From an uncultured Clostridia bacterium (GTDB lineage: Bacteria > Bacillota > Clostridia > TANB77 > CAG-508): DNA of 60,400 nucleotides. The notes beneath the pieces are model-generated. The model was not told the DNA's origin. It worked only from the letters and a program-made list of their open reading frames with translations, and did not search any database. The stretch's first letter is position 1, and the number at the start of each line of letters is the position of its first letter. The DNA is taken from positions 1 to 60,400 of the forward strand of contig CANQGU010000008.1 in assembly GCA_947623465.1 (NCBI GenBank), given 5' to 3'. This document shows, piece by piece, positions 1 through 10,584 of the stretch. A program made the translations under genes and the position numbers.

Positions 1-70
1 AATTTTCAATGTACTAATTAATTTTAAAAAAATTTAATTTTTTTCATAAAAAGACTTGACATTCATATAG

Positions 71-319
71 TTAGTCTTCTAATACTTTAAATATCTTTTT
101 TATTTCATTTGCATTTCCAAAAACAAATATTGATAAGCATTTTTCTATAGCTTGATTGCTTATGTCTTTTTCCTTTAATACTTTAAATATATCTCTTATT
201 TGAGATGGTTTTCCCTTTTTTAAGATTGTATTTATGTTTTTCTTTCTTATTCTTTTAATAGCTTGTTCATCAAATTCAAATTCTCTTAATATATCTAAAA
301 AACTGTTTAATGCAATCAT
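71..319 (-). CDS. Small helical-repeat protein, paralogue of the N-terminus of the next gene
   Basis: This 82-residue protein of unknown function begins with a segment (LNSFLDILREFEFDEQAI) almost identical to the start of the long repeat protein encoded at 395-3008. It then carries one complete and one incomplete copy of the same 32-residue helical unit, ending after IFKVLED. A good ribosome binding site (GGAAGGG) precedes the ATG. The gene ends at a genuine TAA, with no in-frame CGG nearby, so it appears naturally short or a decayed duplicate rather than recoded. The two genes lie head to tail on the same strand. I infer that it arose by tandem duplication; the function is not known. Confidence 0.7.
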   Translation of the reverse strand: MIALNSFLDILREFEFDEQAIKRIRKKNINTILKKGKPSQIRDIFKVLKEKDISNQAIEKCLSIFVFGNANEIKKIFKVLED

Positions 320-394
320 TATAAATCCCTTCCTTTTTTAAATTCAATATATATTATAACAAAAATTAGAAATTATGTAAAGTTATATAATTTA

Positions 395-3008
395 TCATCT
401 ACTTTCTTCCTTTGTTTCTCTTTGTTTTATTAATTGACTTTTCACTTTTTCTAATTCAATAATTATTTCTTCTTCATCAATTTTTAATATATTTGACACA
501 TCTTCTATTATGTCTTTTATTTGTTTTCCTGTTTCTAAAAATTTAGATATACAATTTAATATTTCTTTTTGTTTTGAATTAACATCCCAATCACTTAAAT
601 CTAATTCGTCTTCTCCTGAAACATCATTAAATTTAGTATGTTTTTTATGATAATCCATATTTTTTATGTCTGTCACGATTTCTTTACTTTTAAAAACTAT
701 CTTTAGTGAATTAAATACTTTTTTATAAATACATGCTTTCATTATATCTTTATTAACATCAAAATTATATATAATATCTCCGCACTTTTCTATAATAATC
801 TCCATTGCAAGGCTTTCTATTTCGGACAAATCATTAAATCTATATTTATAACAAAAATTTTTGCTAACCATTTTTGATATTTCTAATAATTCTTGTCCAT
901 ATTTTCTAAGAGACATACTATCTACAGGAATACTTTTTCCAATGTATATACCTTGCTTATTTTTTAATGTTTCTATATATATTTTTACATATTGTTCTCC
1001 TCTTATAGATGCTAGAAACTGTTTTAATTCTATTTGCTTTTCTTTGCATATATCTTTTATTTCACTAATTGATATTACTCTATTATAATATCCTTTTAGA
1101 ATTATATAACGATTTATTAATTCTATATTGTTTGAAAAAATATCTTTTACATAATCGCTTTTTTTTGAAAGTAGCCATCCTAAATTATCATTTATATTTT
1201 CTTCACTTATTTCATTATCGTTTAATACTTTAAATATCTTTTCTATTTCCTGTGATCTTCCGTCTTTTTCCATATGCTAGTACTGATAAATAGTTTTCTA
1301 TTGTTTCTTTCTTTATATTATTTTTTTCTAATACTTTAAATATTTTTTCTATTTCATCTGCTTTTCCTCTTGCTAATACTACTAAACAGTTTTCTATTGT
1401 TTTCTTACTTATTTTATTTTTATTTAGTACTTCAAATATTTTTTTTATTTCTTCTGCTTTTCCTTCTGCTAATACTGATAAGCAGTTTTCTATTGCTTCC
1501 TTAGTTATTCTATTTTTATTTAGTACTTCAAATATTTTTTCTATTTCATCTGCTTTTCCTTTTGCTAATACTGATAAACATTTTTCTATGGTTTCCTTTT
1601 TTATATCATTTTTTTCTAATACTTTGAATATTTTTTCTATTTCCTTTGCTTTTCCTTGTGCTAGTACTGATAAACATTTTTTTATTGCTTCATTAGTTAT
1701 TCCTTTTTTATTTAGTACTTTAAATATTTTTTCTATTTCGTCTGCTTTTCCTTTTGCTAGTACTGACAAACAGTTTTCTATTGCTTTCTTACTTATTCCA
1801 TTTTCATTTAGTACTTCTAATATTTTTTCTATTTCATCTGCTTTTCCTTGTGCTAATACTAATAAGCAGTTTTCTATTACTTCTTTACTTATGTTATTTT
1901 TTTCTAGTACTTTAAATATTTTTTTTATTTCATCTGCTTTTCCTTTTGCTAATACTACTAAACAGTTTTCTATTGCTTTTTTACTTATTCCATTTTTATT
2001 TAGTACTTCAAATATTTTTTTTATTTCATTTGCTTTTCCTTGTACTAGTACTGATAAACATCTTTCTATGGTTTCTTTTTGTATTCCATTTTCATTTAGT
2101 ACTTTAAATATTCTCTCTATTTCATCCACTTTTCTTTGTGCTAGTACATATAAACATTTTTCTATTGCTTCTTTACTTATTCTATTTTTATTTAGTACTT
2201 CAAATATTTTTTCTATTTCATCTGCTTTTCCTTGTGCTAGTATATATAAACAGTTTTCTATTGCTTCTTTACTTATTCCATTTTCATTTAGTACTTTAAA
2301 TATTTTTTCTATTTCATCTGATTTTCCTACTGCTAATACTGATAAACAGTTTTCTATGGTTTCTTTTTTTATATCATTTTCTTTTAATACTTTAAATATT
2401 TTTTCTATTTCATCTGATTTTCCTTGTGCTAGTATATATAAACATTTTTCTATTGTTTCTTTCTTTATATTATTTTTTTCTAATACTTTTAATGTCTTTT
2501 CTATTTCATCTGATTTTCTTTTTATTAATACAGATAAACAGTTTTCTATGGTTTCTTTATGTATTCCATTTTCTTTTAATACTTTAAATATCTTTTCTAT
2601 TTCATCTGCTTTTCCTACTGCTAATACTGATAAACATTTTTCTATGGTTTCTTTTTTTATATTATTTTCTTTTAGTACTTTAAATATCTTTTCTATTTCA
2701 TCCGCTTTTCCTTGTGCTAATACTGATAAACATTTTTCTATTGCTTCCTTACTTATTCCATTTTTATTTAGTACTTCAAATATTTTTTCTATTTCATCTG
2801 CTTTTCCTTTTGCTAATACTGATAAACTTTTTTCTATTGCTCGATTGCTTATGCCTTTATCTTTTAATATTTTCAATACAGCTTTTATTTGAGGTGCTTT
2901 TCCTTTTTTTAAAATTACCTTATTTTTTTTCTTTTTTATTCTTTCAATAGCTTGTTCATCAAATTCAAATTCTCTTAATATATTTAAAAAACTGTCTAAT
3001 TCAATCAT
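395..3008 (-). CDS. Long alpha-helical tandem-repeat protein, continuous only if CGG at 1260-1262 is recoded
   Basis: Read straight, this region gives a 592-residue ORF (1230-3008) and a second ORF (395-1273) that lacks a ribosome binding site. Skipping the C of the in-frame CGG at 1260-1262 joins them into one protein of about 870 residues. After a 36-residue N-terminal cap there are about 17 copies of a 32-residue unit (96 bp period) with consensus KADEIEKIFKVLNENGISKE and then AIEKCLSVLAKG. The joined frame continues directly into another unit (EIEKIFKVLND), which is the strongest support for the fusion. The roughly 270-residue tail is non-repetitive, rich in Lys and Asp, and between about residues 700 and 770 has a faint resemblance to sigma-70 region 2. 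The repeat suggests an alpha-solenoid scaffold. I do not recognise a function. Confidence 0.7.
1260..1262 (-). other. CGG recoding site in the helical-repeat gene
   Basis: The codon context is AGA CGG AAG in frame 0. Dropping C gives AGA GGA AGA (Arg-Gly-Arg) and restores the next helical repeat. Frame 0 runs on for 11 more codons and stops. Confidence 0.75.
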
Positions 3009-3149
3009 TACAAATTCATTCCTTTTTAATTTTAATATATATATATTATAGCAAAAATCGTGAATTATGTAAAGTTTTGTAAATAATTGTCTTTTTGGCG
3101 CCCAAAAAAAGATAAAGATTAAAATCTAATCTTTATCTTTTTATTCTTA

Positions 3150-6100
3150 TTAATTTTTCTTTTTAAATATAAATTTATCGCAAATTGCAAGCATTGCAGG
3201 AAGTATTGCTATAATTAAAATTGTAGAACATAGGGTTCCTTGTGATATTGTTTTGCATATTTTTGCAGCTATTGCTGATGCAAAGTTTGCAATAATTAAT
3301 GTTACTATAATAAGAATTGAACTTGATGTTAAAATTGTATTTATAGATTTATTGTATGAATCTATAAGTGCCTGTTTTATTCCTTCTGTTTTTCTATGCT
3401 CTAAGTAATATGATGTGTATAATATTGCATAATCTATTGTTGCTCCCATTAAAATACTTTGAACAATTAGTATTGAAATAAAGTAAACATTTTCTCCTGT
3501 AAATGATAATATTCCCATTATTAAATATACCGCACATTGTATTGTAAGTACCAATATTATTGGTATAATACCTGATTTAAATGTTACAGCAACTACTATA
3601 AATATTGCTATCATTGTTATTACAGTAATTATATTTAATTCTGTATTAAATGTTTTACTCATCTCGTAAGCCATTGGTGAATTTCCTATTATATAGAAAT
3701 TATCTACATTATTTTCCAACATATCTTTTACTTTTTGAATAAAGCTAAATGTTTCTTCTGTTTCTGGTTGAAGTTTTGTATTTAATACTATTCTTGAATA
3801 GTTATCTCCAATAAGTAAGTCTTTAGCATCTTCAATTTCTTGTTTTGCATCTATTATATCTTGCCTCATATCTTCTTCTATAAAATCTGTATATCTTTCA
3901 TCTTGCAATATATCTTCATTTAAGTATCTTACAAATTCTTCAACAGTTATTTGCCATGTATCATCATAGTCGTTATTGCTTCCATAGTATGTGTATAGAA
4001 TTTCTATTGTATTTTTTTCTACATCATCTGTTAGATTACTTAAAACAACAAATATTTCATCTGAAGTATATTTTGTATTTCTTAAACTGTTTTCCATAAT
4101 CCCATTAACTGTATTTAATTTTGAAATTTTATCTTCATCAAAATTTTTTGAGTATTCTTCATTTGTTATTACATCATTTAATGTAAAACTAACAAAATCT
4201 TTTAATGATATTGTTGGATTTGTATTTACATATTTGAAGTTGTATAATCCATAAATTAATCTTAAATCTTCTTTATTTATTCCTAATAAATTTGCAAGCT
4301 CTTCACTACTATATTTTTTGTTATCTAGTACACCTTTCATTACTGATTGAACTTTATTTAAGTCCGAAATTGTACTTGCTTTAATGTTACTTGCAAGCTG
4401 TTCATCATTTTTATGTGTTAATACAAATTGAACAAATTCTTGAGGTGTAAGATATGTAGTACTATTTTTTGAAACATATAATGTATATATATTTTTTACA
4501 GTATTACTGTCTATTCCAATAAACTTTGAAAGCTCATTATATGAATAACTTGTTTTATTTATACTACTTGTCATAATGTTAGATACTAGCTTTAATTTGT
4601 TTGATGTAGCTTCATCTATACTATTTTTTATGCTTTCATTATTACTATTTTGTAAAATTAAATTTACAAATTCATATGGAGACATTTTCCAGTTTGATGT
4701 ATTATTATTTACCAAATCTATTAAAGCATATAAATTATACATTTTATTTTTTTCAATAGGTAAAATACTTGAAAGCTCTGTTGCTGTATATTTATTCGGA
4801 TTATTTTGTACTGTTTCATCTAATAATAATTGTTCTAACATAGTTGTATCTAAATCATTTATATAATTTGTATTATTTTTTATAAAAATTACTTGATTTA
4901 TAAATTCAGGTATAGTATGTTTTGTTCCATTATCACTATTTGAATATTTTAAATATAATAACTGATTTACCATATTTTCATCTATTCCAAAAAGCTTAGA
5001 TAATTCGCTTGATGAGCTACTTTTATTAATTAAACTTAAGTTACTAAATGTTGCTAATTGATTTATATTTTGAATCGTTTTCTCATCGAAACTACTTGAA
5101 TATTGGCTATTTGTTACTACATCATTTAATACAAAATTAGAAAATTGTGAAATGGTTAATTTTAAATCAATATCATTTACATTTATATAATATTTATATA
5201 ATTCATTCATTAAGTTTTTATCAATTCCAAATAAATCTGCCATTTGTGTAGCTGTAATTTTCTTTTTAATTGTTTGTTTATTTGTAAATTTTGATAATGT
5301 ATTTAAACTATCTCTTGCATTTTTGTCTATTTTGCTTGAATATTTTTCATTGTTTAAAACTTCTTTATTCATAAAGTTAATAAATTCATTTAAACTAATT
5401 TTTACATCACCATTTTTAGATAAATAATATGTAAGTAAATCGTCTACACTTTGTTTGTCTATATCTAATATACTTGCAATTTCTTCTGATGTTCTTTTTT
5501 GATTTATAGAATCTTGAGTAACAAAGTTCTTTAATCTTGTAATATCTTTTCTTGTATTTTCATCTATTTGTTTGCTTATTGTTTCGTTGTTATAGGCTTC
5601 ATCTTCTATAAAACTTATAAATTCATTAAATGTCATTTTATTGTTTATTTCCGGATTATAGTAATCATAGTATAAGATTTTTAATAAATAATCTTCTATA
5701 TTAACATCTGCACCTAAATCATTTAATTGATTATTTAATTCATCATATTTAAGTTTTTCGCCTATTGTATTTCCATAAGCTAACACTTCATCTACATGTT
5801 CGTCATTTTCTAAGTCTTTTAAATATTTTTGTATTTTTTCTTCTTGATCATTTTTATAGATGATTGCAATTTGATTATTTTCTTCAAATACTTTAGCAAT
5901 GTCATCTAATTGACTTGATGTATAGTCAATACCTAAATTTCCTTTTAATAAAAAGCCTGCTATAAATATGGCTGCAAATACAGGAAGTGCAACATATCTA
6001 ATTTTGTAATTAAATTTTCCAAGTATATCTAATTTAATATTTGGACTTCTCTTTTTGGTTTTTCTAATTAGTTTATCAAACATTAAAATTAATGATGGAA

Positions 6101-7001
6101 GTACAAAGAATATGCATACTAAACTAAATAGTACTCCTTTTGCTAAAACAAATCCTAAGTCTTTTCCTATTTTAAATCTCATAAATACTAATGCTAAAAG
6201 TCCAACTATTGTTGTAATAGAGCTACTTGAAATTGCTTGAAATGCATGATATAAAGCATTTTTCATAGCTTTTACTTTGTCATCTTCTACTTTCTTTTCC
6301 TGCTCATATCTATTCATTAGCATAATTGAATAGTCCATTGACAATGCTAGTTGTAAGATTGCAGCTATTGAGTTTGTTATATTTGAAACTGATCCAAATA
6401 TAATGTTTGTTCCTTTATTTAATACTACTGCCATTAATATTGCTGTTAAAAATAAAAATGGTTCTACATAAGATTCACACATTATAATCAAAATAACAAC
6501 TGCACAAGCTATTGCAAGTACAATAATCCAAATTGGTAATACATCTTTATTTGCTTCTGTTACATCTCCGCTTGTATAAATTGTGTAGTCTTTATATTTT
6601 TCTGTTATTTGATTATATACATCTGCTGCAAGTTCTGAGTCAGATTTATCGTCTACTGTAATAACATATAAAGTGTAATTGTCCTTGTTGTAGCTTTCTG
6701 TATCATCATAATCTACACTTTCTATTCCTTCTACTGTTTCTAAATCATTTTTTATCTCTTGTTTCTTTTCACTTGGCAGGTCTTGAAACATTAGGTTTAA
6801 GGTACTTGTCTCAGTTCCTGCAAATTCCTCCTCCATAATGTCCATACCTATTCTTGTTTCCGAGGTATCTGGCAAATATTCAGCAATATCATAAATAATA
6901 TCTACTTTTTTTGATAATATGCCACAACCTATTGTTAGAATAATAAATACAATCAAAATAAAATGTCTTTTGTTTATAATAAAATCCGTAATTTTTCTCA
7001 C
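3150..7001 (-). CDS. MMPL/RND-family membrane exporter with a very large repeat-containing outer domain
   Basis: This 1283-residue protein has an RND/MMPL layout. It starts with a membrane helix near residues 12-30, then an extracytoplasmic loop and a first block of membrane helices (about 155-350). A second extracytoplasmic domain of about 750 residues follows, and a C-terminal block of membrane helices ends at a Lys-rich tail. The outer domain holds about eight degenerate copies of an 80-90 residue unit with the pattern SxELSKLFGID...LTPQEFVxFVL. The family exports lipids, peptides or drugs using the proton gradient. The start is GTG at 7001 behind an AAGGAAGG site. It is divergent from the TetR gene at 7180, which probably represses it. 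The substrate is unknown. Confidence 0.85.
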   Translation of the reverse strand: MRKITDFIINKRHFILIVFIILTIGCGILSKKVDIIYDIAEYLPDTSETRIGMDIMEEEFAGTETSTLNLMFQDLPSEKKQEIKNDLETVEGIESVDYDDTESYNKDNYTLYVITVDDKSDSELAADVYNQITEKYKDYTIYTSGDVTEANKDVLPIWIIVLAIACAVVILIIMCESYVEPFLFLTAILMAVVLNKGTNIIFGSVSNITNSIAAILQLALSMDYSIMLMNRYEQEKKVEDDKVKAMKNALYHAFQAISSSSITTIVGLLALVFMRFKIGKDLGFVLAKGVLFSLVCIFFVLPSLILMFDKLIRKTKKRSPNIKLDILGKFNYKIRYVALPVFAAIFIAGFLLKGNLGIDYTSSQLDDIAKVFEENNQIAIIYKNDQEEKIQKYLKDLENDEHVDEVLAYGNTIGEKLKYDELNNQLNDLGADVNIEDYLLKILYYDYYNPEINNKMTFNEFISFIEDEAYNNETISKQIDENTRKDITRLKNFVTQDSINQKRTSEEIASILDIDKQSVDDLLTYYLSKNGDVKISLNEFINFMNKEVLNNEKYSSKIDKNARDSLNTLSKFTNKQTIKKKITATQMADLFGIDKNLMNELYKYYINVNDIDLKLTISQFSNFVLNDVVTNSQYSSSFDEKTIQNINQLATFSNLSLINKSSSSSELSKLFGIDENMVNQLLYLKYSNSDNGTKHTIPEFINQVIFIKNNTNYINDLDTTMLEQLLLDETVQNNPNKYTATELSSILPIEKNKMYNLYALIDLVNNNTSNWKMSPYEFVNLILQNSNNESIKNSIDEATSNKLKLVSNIMTSSINKTSYSYNELSKFIGIDSNTVKNIYTLYVSKNSTTYLTPQEFVQFVLTHKNDEQLASNIKASTISDLNKVQSVMKGVLDNKKYSSEELANLLGINKEDLRLIYGLYNFKYVNTNPTISLKDFVSFTLNDVITNEEYSKNFDEDKISKLNTVNGIMENSLRNTKYTSDEIFVVLSNLTDDVEKNTIEILYTYYGSNNDYDDTWQITVEEFVRYLNEDILQDERYTDFIEEDMRQDIIDAKQEIEDAKDLLIGDNYSRIVLNTKLQPETEETFSFIQKVKDMLENNVDNFYIIGNSPMAYEMSKTFNTELNIITVITMIAIFIVVAVTFKSGIIPIILVLTIQCAVYLIMGILSFTGENVYFISILIVQSILMGATIDYAILYTSYYLEHRKTEGIKQALIDSYNKSINTILTSSSILIIVTLIIANFASAIAAKICKTISQGTLCSTILIIAILPAMLAICDKFIFKKKN

Positions 7002-7079
7002 TTTTAGTCCTTCCTTTCTTTAAACCTTATATATTATACTCTCCTTCTTTTATAAATGAAAGTATAAATATGGAAAAAG

Positions 7080-7095
7080 TGTCTAAATTTGGACA
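7080..7095. promoter_or_regulatory. Candidate TetR operator in the divergent promoter region
   Basis: The 16-bp sequence TGTCTAAATTTGGACA is a palindrome with seven of eight base pairs matching around the AAATTT centre. It lies between the divergent exporter and TetR genes. A TATAAT at 7136-7141 is a probable -10 for the regulator gene. TetR-family repressors usually bind such palindromes in the shared promoter region; the assignment here is inferred. Confidence 0.5.
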
Positions 7096-7179
7096 TTTTT
7101 TTCAGAATTGTCTTTATCTTTTTAAAATACTGTGTTATAATATTTGATAAATCAGTTTATGAAAGGATTTTATTGAATT

Positions 7180-7731
7180 ATGAAGGTTGGTTGTCTAAAT
7201 TCTTCTTCTATAAAAACTAGAAATCTTATTAAAAAAACTTTTGTTGAACTTTTTAATGAGAAAAAACAATTAGATAAAATAACTGTTACAGAATTAGTTA
7301 AAAGAGCAGAACTTACTAGAAGTACTTTTTATACACATTATGATAATATCTATGAAGTTGCCCATGATTATGAATTGCAAACTATTGAACTTTTATGTAG
7401 TGATGATTTAACATTACATTCTAAAGAAGATATTAAAAATTATTTTGCAAATATTATTGAGTGTTTAAAAGAAAATGAGCAGACATATAAACTTTTATTG
7501 TCTGCTAATGAATCTCTTTTATTTATAGAAAAATTAAAAGACATTGCTAGTCAAAAAGTATATGATGCACTTAAAAATATTTATTCAGATAAATATCTTA
7601 AACTTAATATTTCTTTTTTTATGAACGGTCTTTTAATGGAAATTTTAAAATATTTTAGAAATGAAGACGATTTTTCTTTAGATGATTTGCTAATTAATAT
7701 AAATATATTATTTGAAAAGATATTTGATTAA
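7180..7731 (+). CDS. TetR/AcrR-family transcriptional regulator
   Basis: The 183-residue protein has an N-terminal TetR-type helix-turn-helix at about residues 12-55, with the typical sequence ITVTELVKRAELTRSTFYTH, followed by a helical ligand-binding and dimerisation region. The ATG follows an AAAGGA site. It is transcribed divergently from the MMPL exporter gene, a common arrangement in which the regulator controls the pump in response to its substrate. The ligand cannot be told from the sequence. Confidence 0.9.
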   Translation: MKVGCLNSSSIKTRNLIKKTFVELFNEKKQLDKITVTELVKRAELTRSTFYTHYDNIYEVAHDYELQTIELLCSDDLTLHSKEDIKNYFANIIECLKENEQTYKLLLSANESLLFIEKLKDIASQKVYDALKNIYSDKYLKLNISFFMNGLLMEILKYFRNEDDFSLDDLLININILFEKIFD

Positions 7732-7750
7732 TAAAAAAAGTGTGAAAAAA

Positions 7751-7770
7751 GGACGCCCTTTAGTGCGTCC
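7751..7770. terminator. Hairpin terminator between the TetR gene and nrdG
   Basis: GGACGC and GCGTCC pair around an eight-base loop. A-rich sequence lies on the left and T-rich sequence on the right, so it can serve the convergent TetR and nrdG transcripts. Confidence 0.6.
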
Positions 7771-8262
7771 TTATTCTAATTCTATTATATTATTATTTTT
7801 TAAGCTCTTTTGTACATCAATGACTCTTTGGTTAGAAGAACCTTTCCATTTTAAAGTTGGGTCATGTAATTCGTCAGAATATCTACCATCAACTAATACA
7901 TCAATGTAATTCATAACCTCTTTGTCTTTTAAATCTTCATCAAATTTAAATCCAGACCATACCCATATATTTTTGTTTGGATATTTTTCTTTAAATGCTT
8001 TTGCAAGTTCTGTTGTAGCCTCTATATTCTTTGGGTGCATTGGCTCTCCACCTAAAATAGACAAACCTTTTATATGGTCTTTATTACATAACTCTAGAAC
8101 TTCATCTATTGTCTCTTTGTTAAAGTCTTTTCCACCTTCAAAATCCCATGTCTCAGGGTTAAAGCAATTTTTACAATGAAATTCACATCCTTGCATAAAT
8201 ACTGAAACTCTAACCCCAGGACCATTTGATATATCCATTTTTCTAACTATATTATATCTCAT
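7771..8262 (-). CDS. nrdG: Anaerobic ribonucleoside-triphosphate reductase activating protein
   Basis: This 163-residue radical-SAM enzyme installs the glycyl radical on NrdD. The iron-sulfur cluster cysteines form a CxxxCxxC motif at residues 26, 30 and 33 (CEFHCKNC). An SAM-contacting GGEP motif follows in the middle of the protein. Its ATG overlaps the end of nrdD by four bases, indicating translational coupling in an nrdD-nrdG operon. Length and motifs match the family. The enzyme acts in anaerobic deoxynucleotide synthesis in the cytoplasm. Confidence 0.95.
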   Translation of the reverse strand: MRYNIVRKMDISNGPGVRVSVFMQGCEFHCKNCFNPETWDFEGGKDFNKETIDEVLELCNKDHIKGLSILGGEPMHPKNIEATTELAKAFKEKYPNKNIWVWSGFKFDEDLKDKEVMNYIDVLVDGRYSDELHDPTLKWKGSSNQRVIDVQKSLKNNNIIELE

Positions 8263-10466
8263 TTGTTATCAGCCACCTTGTTATCTATATGTAAAACTCT
8301 TTCTTTAATTTCTTGAGTTCTTCCTTTATTCCAGAAATTTGTACCTATATAACCACATGTTCTTCTAGCTACATTTAAGGAATTATGATCTCTATTACCA
8401 CAATTTGGACAATACCACTCTAAATCATCATCTATTAATATTTCCCCTGTATATCCACATTTTTGGCAATAGTCTGATTTTGTATTTAATTCTGCATACA
8501 TTATATTTTCGTAAATAAATTTAACAACATCTAAAATTACATCTAAGTTATTTTGTAAGTTTGGTGTTTCTATATATGAAATAGCTCCACCAGGGCTTAA
8601 TCTTTGGAATTCACTTTCAAGTTTTAGTTTTGTAAATGCATCTATTTCTTCAAATACAGGTACATGGTATGAATTTGTAATATAACTTTTGTCTGTTATT
8701 CCTTCTACTGTACCAAATCTTTCTTTTAAACATTTTGCAAATTTGTATGTTGTTGATTCTATTGGAGTTCCATATACTGAATAATCAATGTCTTCTTCTG
8801 CTTTCCATTTTTTACATACATCATTTAATTTTTGCATAACTTTAAGTCCAAAATCTTTTCCTTCTCCATTATCAGTATGTGAACAACCTGTCATATATTT
8901 TACACATTCATATAAACCAGCATAACCTAAAGATATTGTTGAATATCCGTGATGTAAAAGTTCGTGTATACTTTCTCCTGGCTCTAATCTTGCTAAAGCT
9001 CCATTTTGCCAAAGTATTGGTGCAACATCACTTGTAACTCCACTTAATCTTTTATGTCTTATTTGTAATGCTTTGTGGCATAATTCTAAACGCTCGTCCA
9101 TTATTTCCCAAAATTTATCCATATCTTTCTTTGAAGAAAGAGCAACATCTGGTAAGTTTATAGTTACAACACCTTGGTTAAATCTTCCATAATATTTTCC
9201 TTTACCTTCTTCGTAATTCTTTGCTTTAGCTATGTTTCCTAAATGCATTGTTCTATCTGGTGTTAAGAAGCTTCTGCATCCCATGCATGGATAGCAATCT
9301 CCTTCTCCGTTTTCATTTTTCTTTAATTCTAACATTACTTTTTCTGATATGTAGTCAGGAACAAGTCTTTTTGCTGTACATTCTGCTGCAAGTTTAGTTA
9401 AATAGTAATATTCTCCATCTTCATTAATTGTATCTTCTTCTAAAACATATAGTAATTTTGGGAATGCAGGAGTTATATATACTCCTTTTTCATTTTTAAA
9501 TCCAAGTATTCTTTGTCTTAAGAATTCTTCTATTATCATTGCAAGCTCTTTTTTGTATTCTTTTGTTTCATTTAAATACATAAATACACTTAAAAATGGT
9601 GCTTGTCCATTTGTATTTGTCATTGAATTTACTTGGTAATTAAATGTTTGAACTCCATCTGCGATTTCTTTTTTTGTATCTTCCCAAGCATATTTTTCAC
9701 AGTCTTTTTTTGCAATATTTCTTTTTTCATATTTTTCATAATATTTTTCATAACTACTTCTTACAAATGGTGCTAAATGTGTAAGTGAAACTGTTGCTCC
9801 TCCATAACTTGAAGATGTAACAGCTAGAATGATTTGTGTTGCAATTGTTGCAGCTGTTATAAATCTATGTGGTTTTTCAATCATAACTCCATTTATAACT
9901 GTTCCATTTTGTAACATATCTTCTAAGTTTATTAATTCACAGTTATGAAGTGCATTTTGTGCAAAATAGTCTGCATCGTGGAAGTGAATTATTCCTGCAT
10001 CATGTGCTTCAACTATTTCTGTTGGAAGTAAAAATCTTCTAGTTATATCTGTACTTGTTATTCCTGCTAAATAATCTCTTTGTGTAGTTATAACTTGAGC
10101 ATTTTTGTTAGAATTTTCACTATTCCAATATTCGTTTTCTCCTTCAATTAATTCTTTAATTGTTTGGTCTGTTGTATTTGCTTTTCTTACTAATTCTCTT
10201 GTATAACGATATGTAATATATTTTTTGGCCAATTGATATTTATCAAATTCCATTAATTTTTCTTCAATAATATCTTGGATATCTTCAACTAATATTCTTT
10301 TTTTATTTAGGTCTTCTATGTATTGTATTATTTCTTTAATTTGTTCTTCTGTTGCTTTTTCTTTTCCTCTTACTTCTTTATTAGCTTTTTTTATTGCTAC
10401 CTCAATTTTGTTTGAATCATAGTCAACTATGTGTCCATCTCTTTTTACTATTTTCATTTTTTTCAC
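8259..10466 (-). CDS. nrdD: Class III (anaerobic) ribonucleoside-triphosphate reductase
   Basis: The 735-residue catalytic subunit reduces ribonucleoside triphosphates under anaerobic conditions. An N-terminal ATP-cone (about residues 1-95, beginning MKKMKIVKRDGHIVDY) gives allosteric control. The barrel follows, and the C-terminus carries a four-cysteine zinc site (CQKCGY and CPNC) and the glycyl radical motif RTCGYIG, with the radical Gly near residue 705. It is the first gene of the nrdDG operon. The divergent Crp/Fnr-family gene starts 118 bp away and may share control. The presence of this oxygen-sensitive enzyme supports an anaerobic lifestyle. Confidence 0.97.
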   Translation of the reverse strand: MKKMKIVKRDGHIVDYDSNKIEVAIKKANKEVRGKEKATEEQIKEIIQYIEDLNKKRILVEDIQDIIEEKLMEFDKYQLAKKYITYRYTRELVRKANTTDQTIKELIEGENEYWNSENSNKNAQVITTQRDYLAGITSTDITRRFLLPTEIVEAHDAGIIHFHDADYFAQNALHNCELINLEDMLQNGTVINGVMIEKPHRFITAATIATQIILAVTSSSYGGATVSLTHLAPFVRSSYEKYYEKYEKRNIAKKDCEKYAWEDTKKEIADGVQTFNYQVNSMTNTNGQAPFLSVFMYLNETKEYKKELAMIIEEFLRQRILGFKNEKGVYITPAFPKLLYVLEEDTINEDGEYYYLTKLAAECTAKRLVPDYISEKVMLELKKNENGEGDCYPCMGCRSFLTPDRTMHLGNIAKAKNYEEGKGKYYGRFNQGVVTINLPDVALSSKKDMDKFWEIMDERLELCHKALQIRHKRLSGVTSDVAPILWQNGALARLEPGESIHELLHHGYSTISLGYAGLYECVKYMTGCSHTDNGEGKDFGLKVMQKLNDVCKKWKAEEDIDYSVYGTPIESTTYKFAKCLKERFGTVEGITDKSYITNSYHVPVFEEIDAFTKLKLESEFQRLSPGGAISYIETPNLQNNLDVILDVVKFIYENIMYAELNTKSDYCQKCGYTGEILIDDDLEWYCPNCGNRDHNSLNVARRTCGYIGTNFWNKGRTQEIKERVLHIDNKVADNK

Positions 10467-10538
10467 TCCCTCTTATGTATTTTTTTTATTTTATTTGATT
10501 GATTATAAAAACAACTTCCAAAAAAACAAAAGGTGCAT

Positions 10539-10567
10539 TTGCAACTTTTTTAAAAATATGATAAAAT
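10539..10567 (+). promoter_or_regulatory. Sigma-A-type promoter of the Crp/Fnr gene
   Basis: TTGCAA (10539-10544) and TAAAAT (10562-10567) are 17 bp apart and lie just upstream of the GAGGTG ribosome site. The -35 lies within TGCATTTGCA, a small inverted repeat that could be a regulator site. Confidence 0.6.
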
Positions 10568-10584
10568 ATTTTTGAGGTGATTTT

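Noticed and set aside
395-1273. Separate gene starting at ATG 1273
   Set aside because: No ribosome site precedes this ATG, and the joined frame continues the helical repeat through the site.
1588-2892. Long plus-strand open frame opposite the helical-repeat gene
   Set aside because: It is the antisense shadow of the 96-bp repeat, has no ribosome site, and its product is a Phe/Ser/Ile-rich artefact.
1300-2900. Regular 96-bp repeats as a possible CRISPR array
   Set aside because: The repeats form a continuous coding frame with graded variation and no unique spacers.
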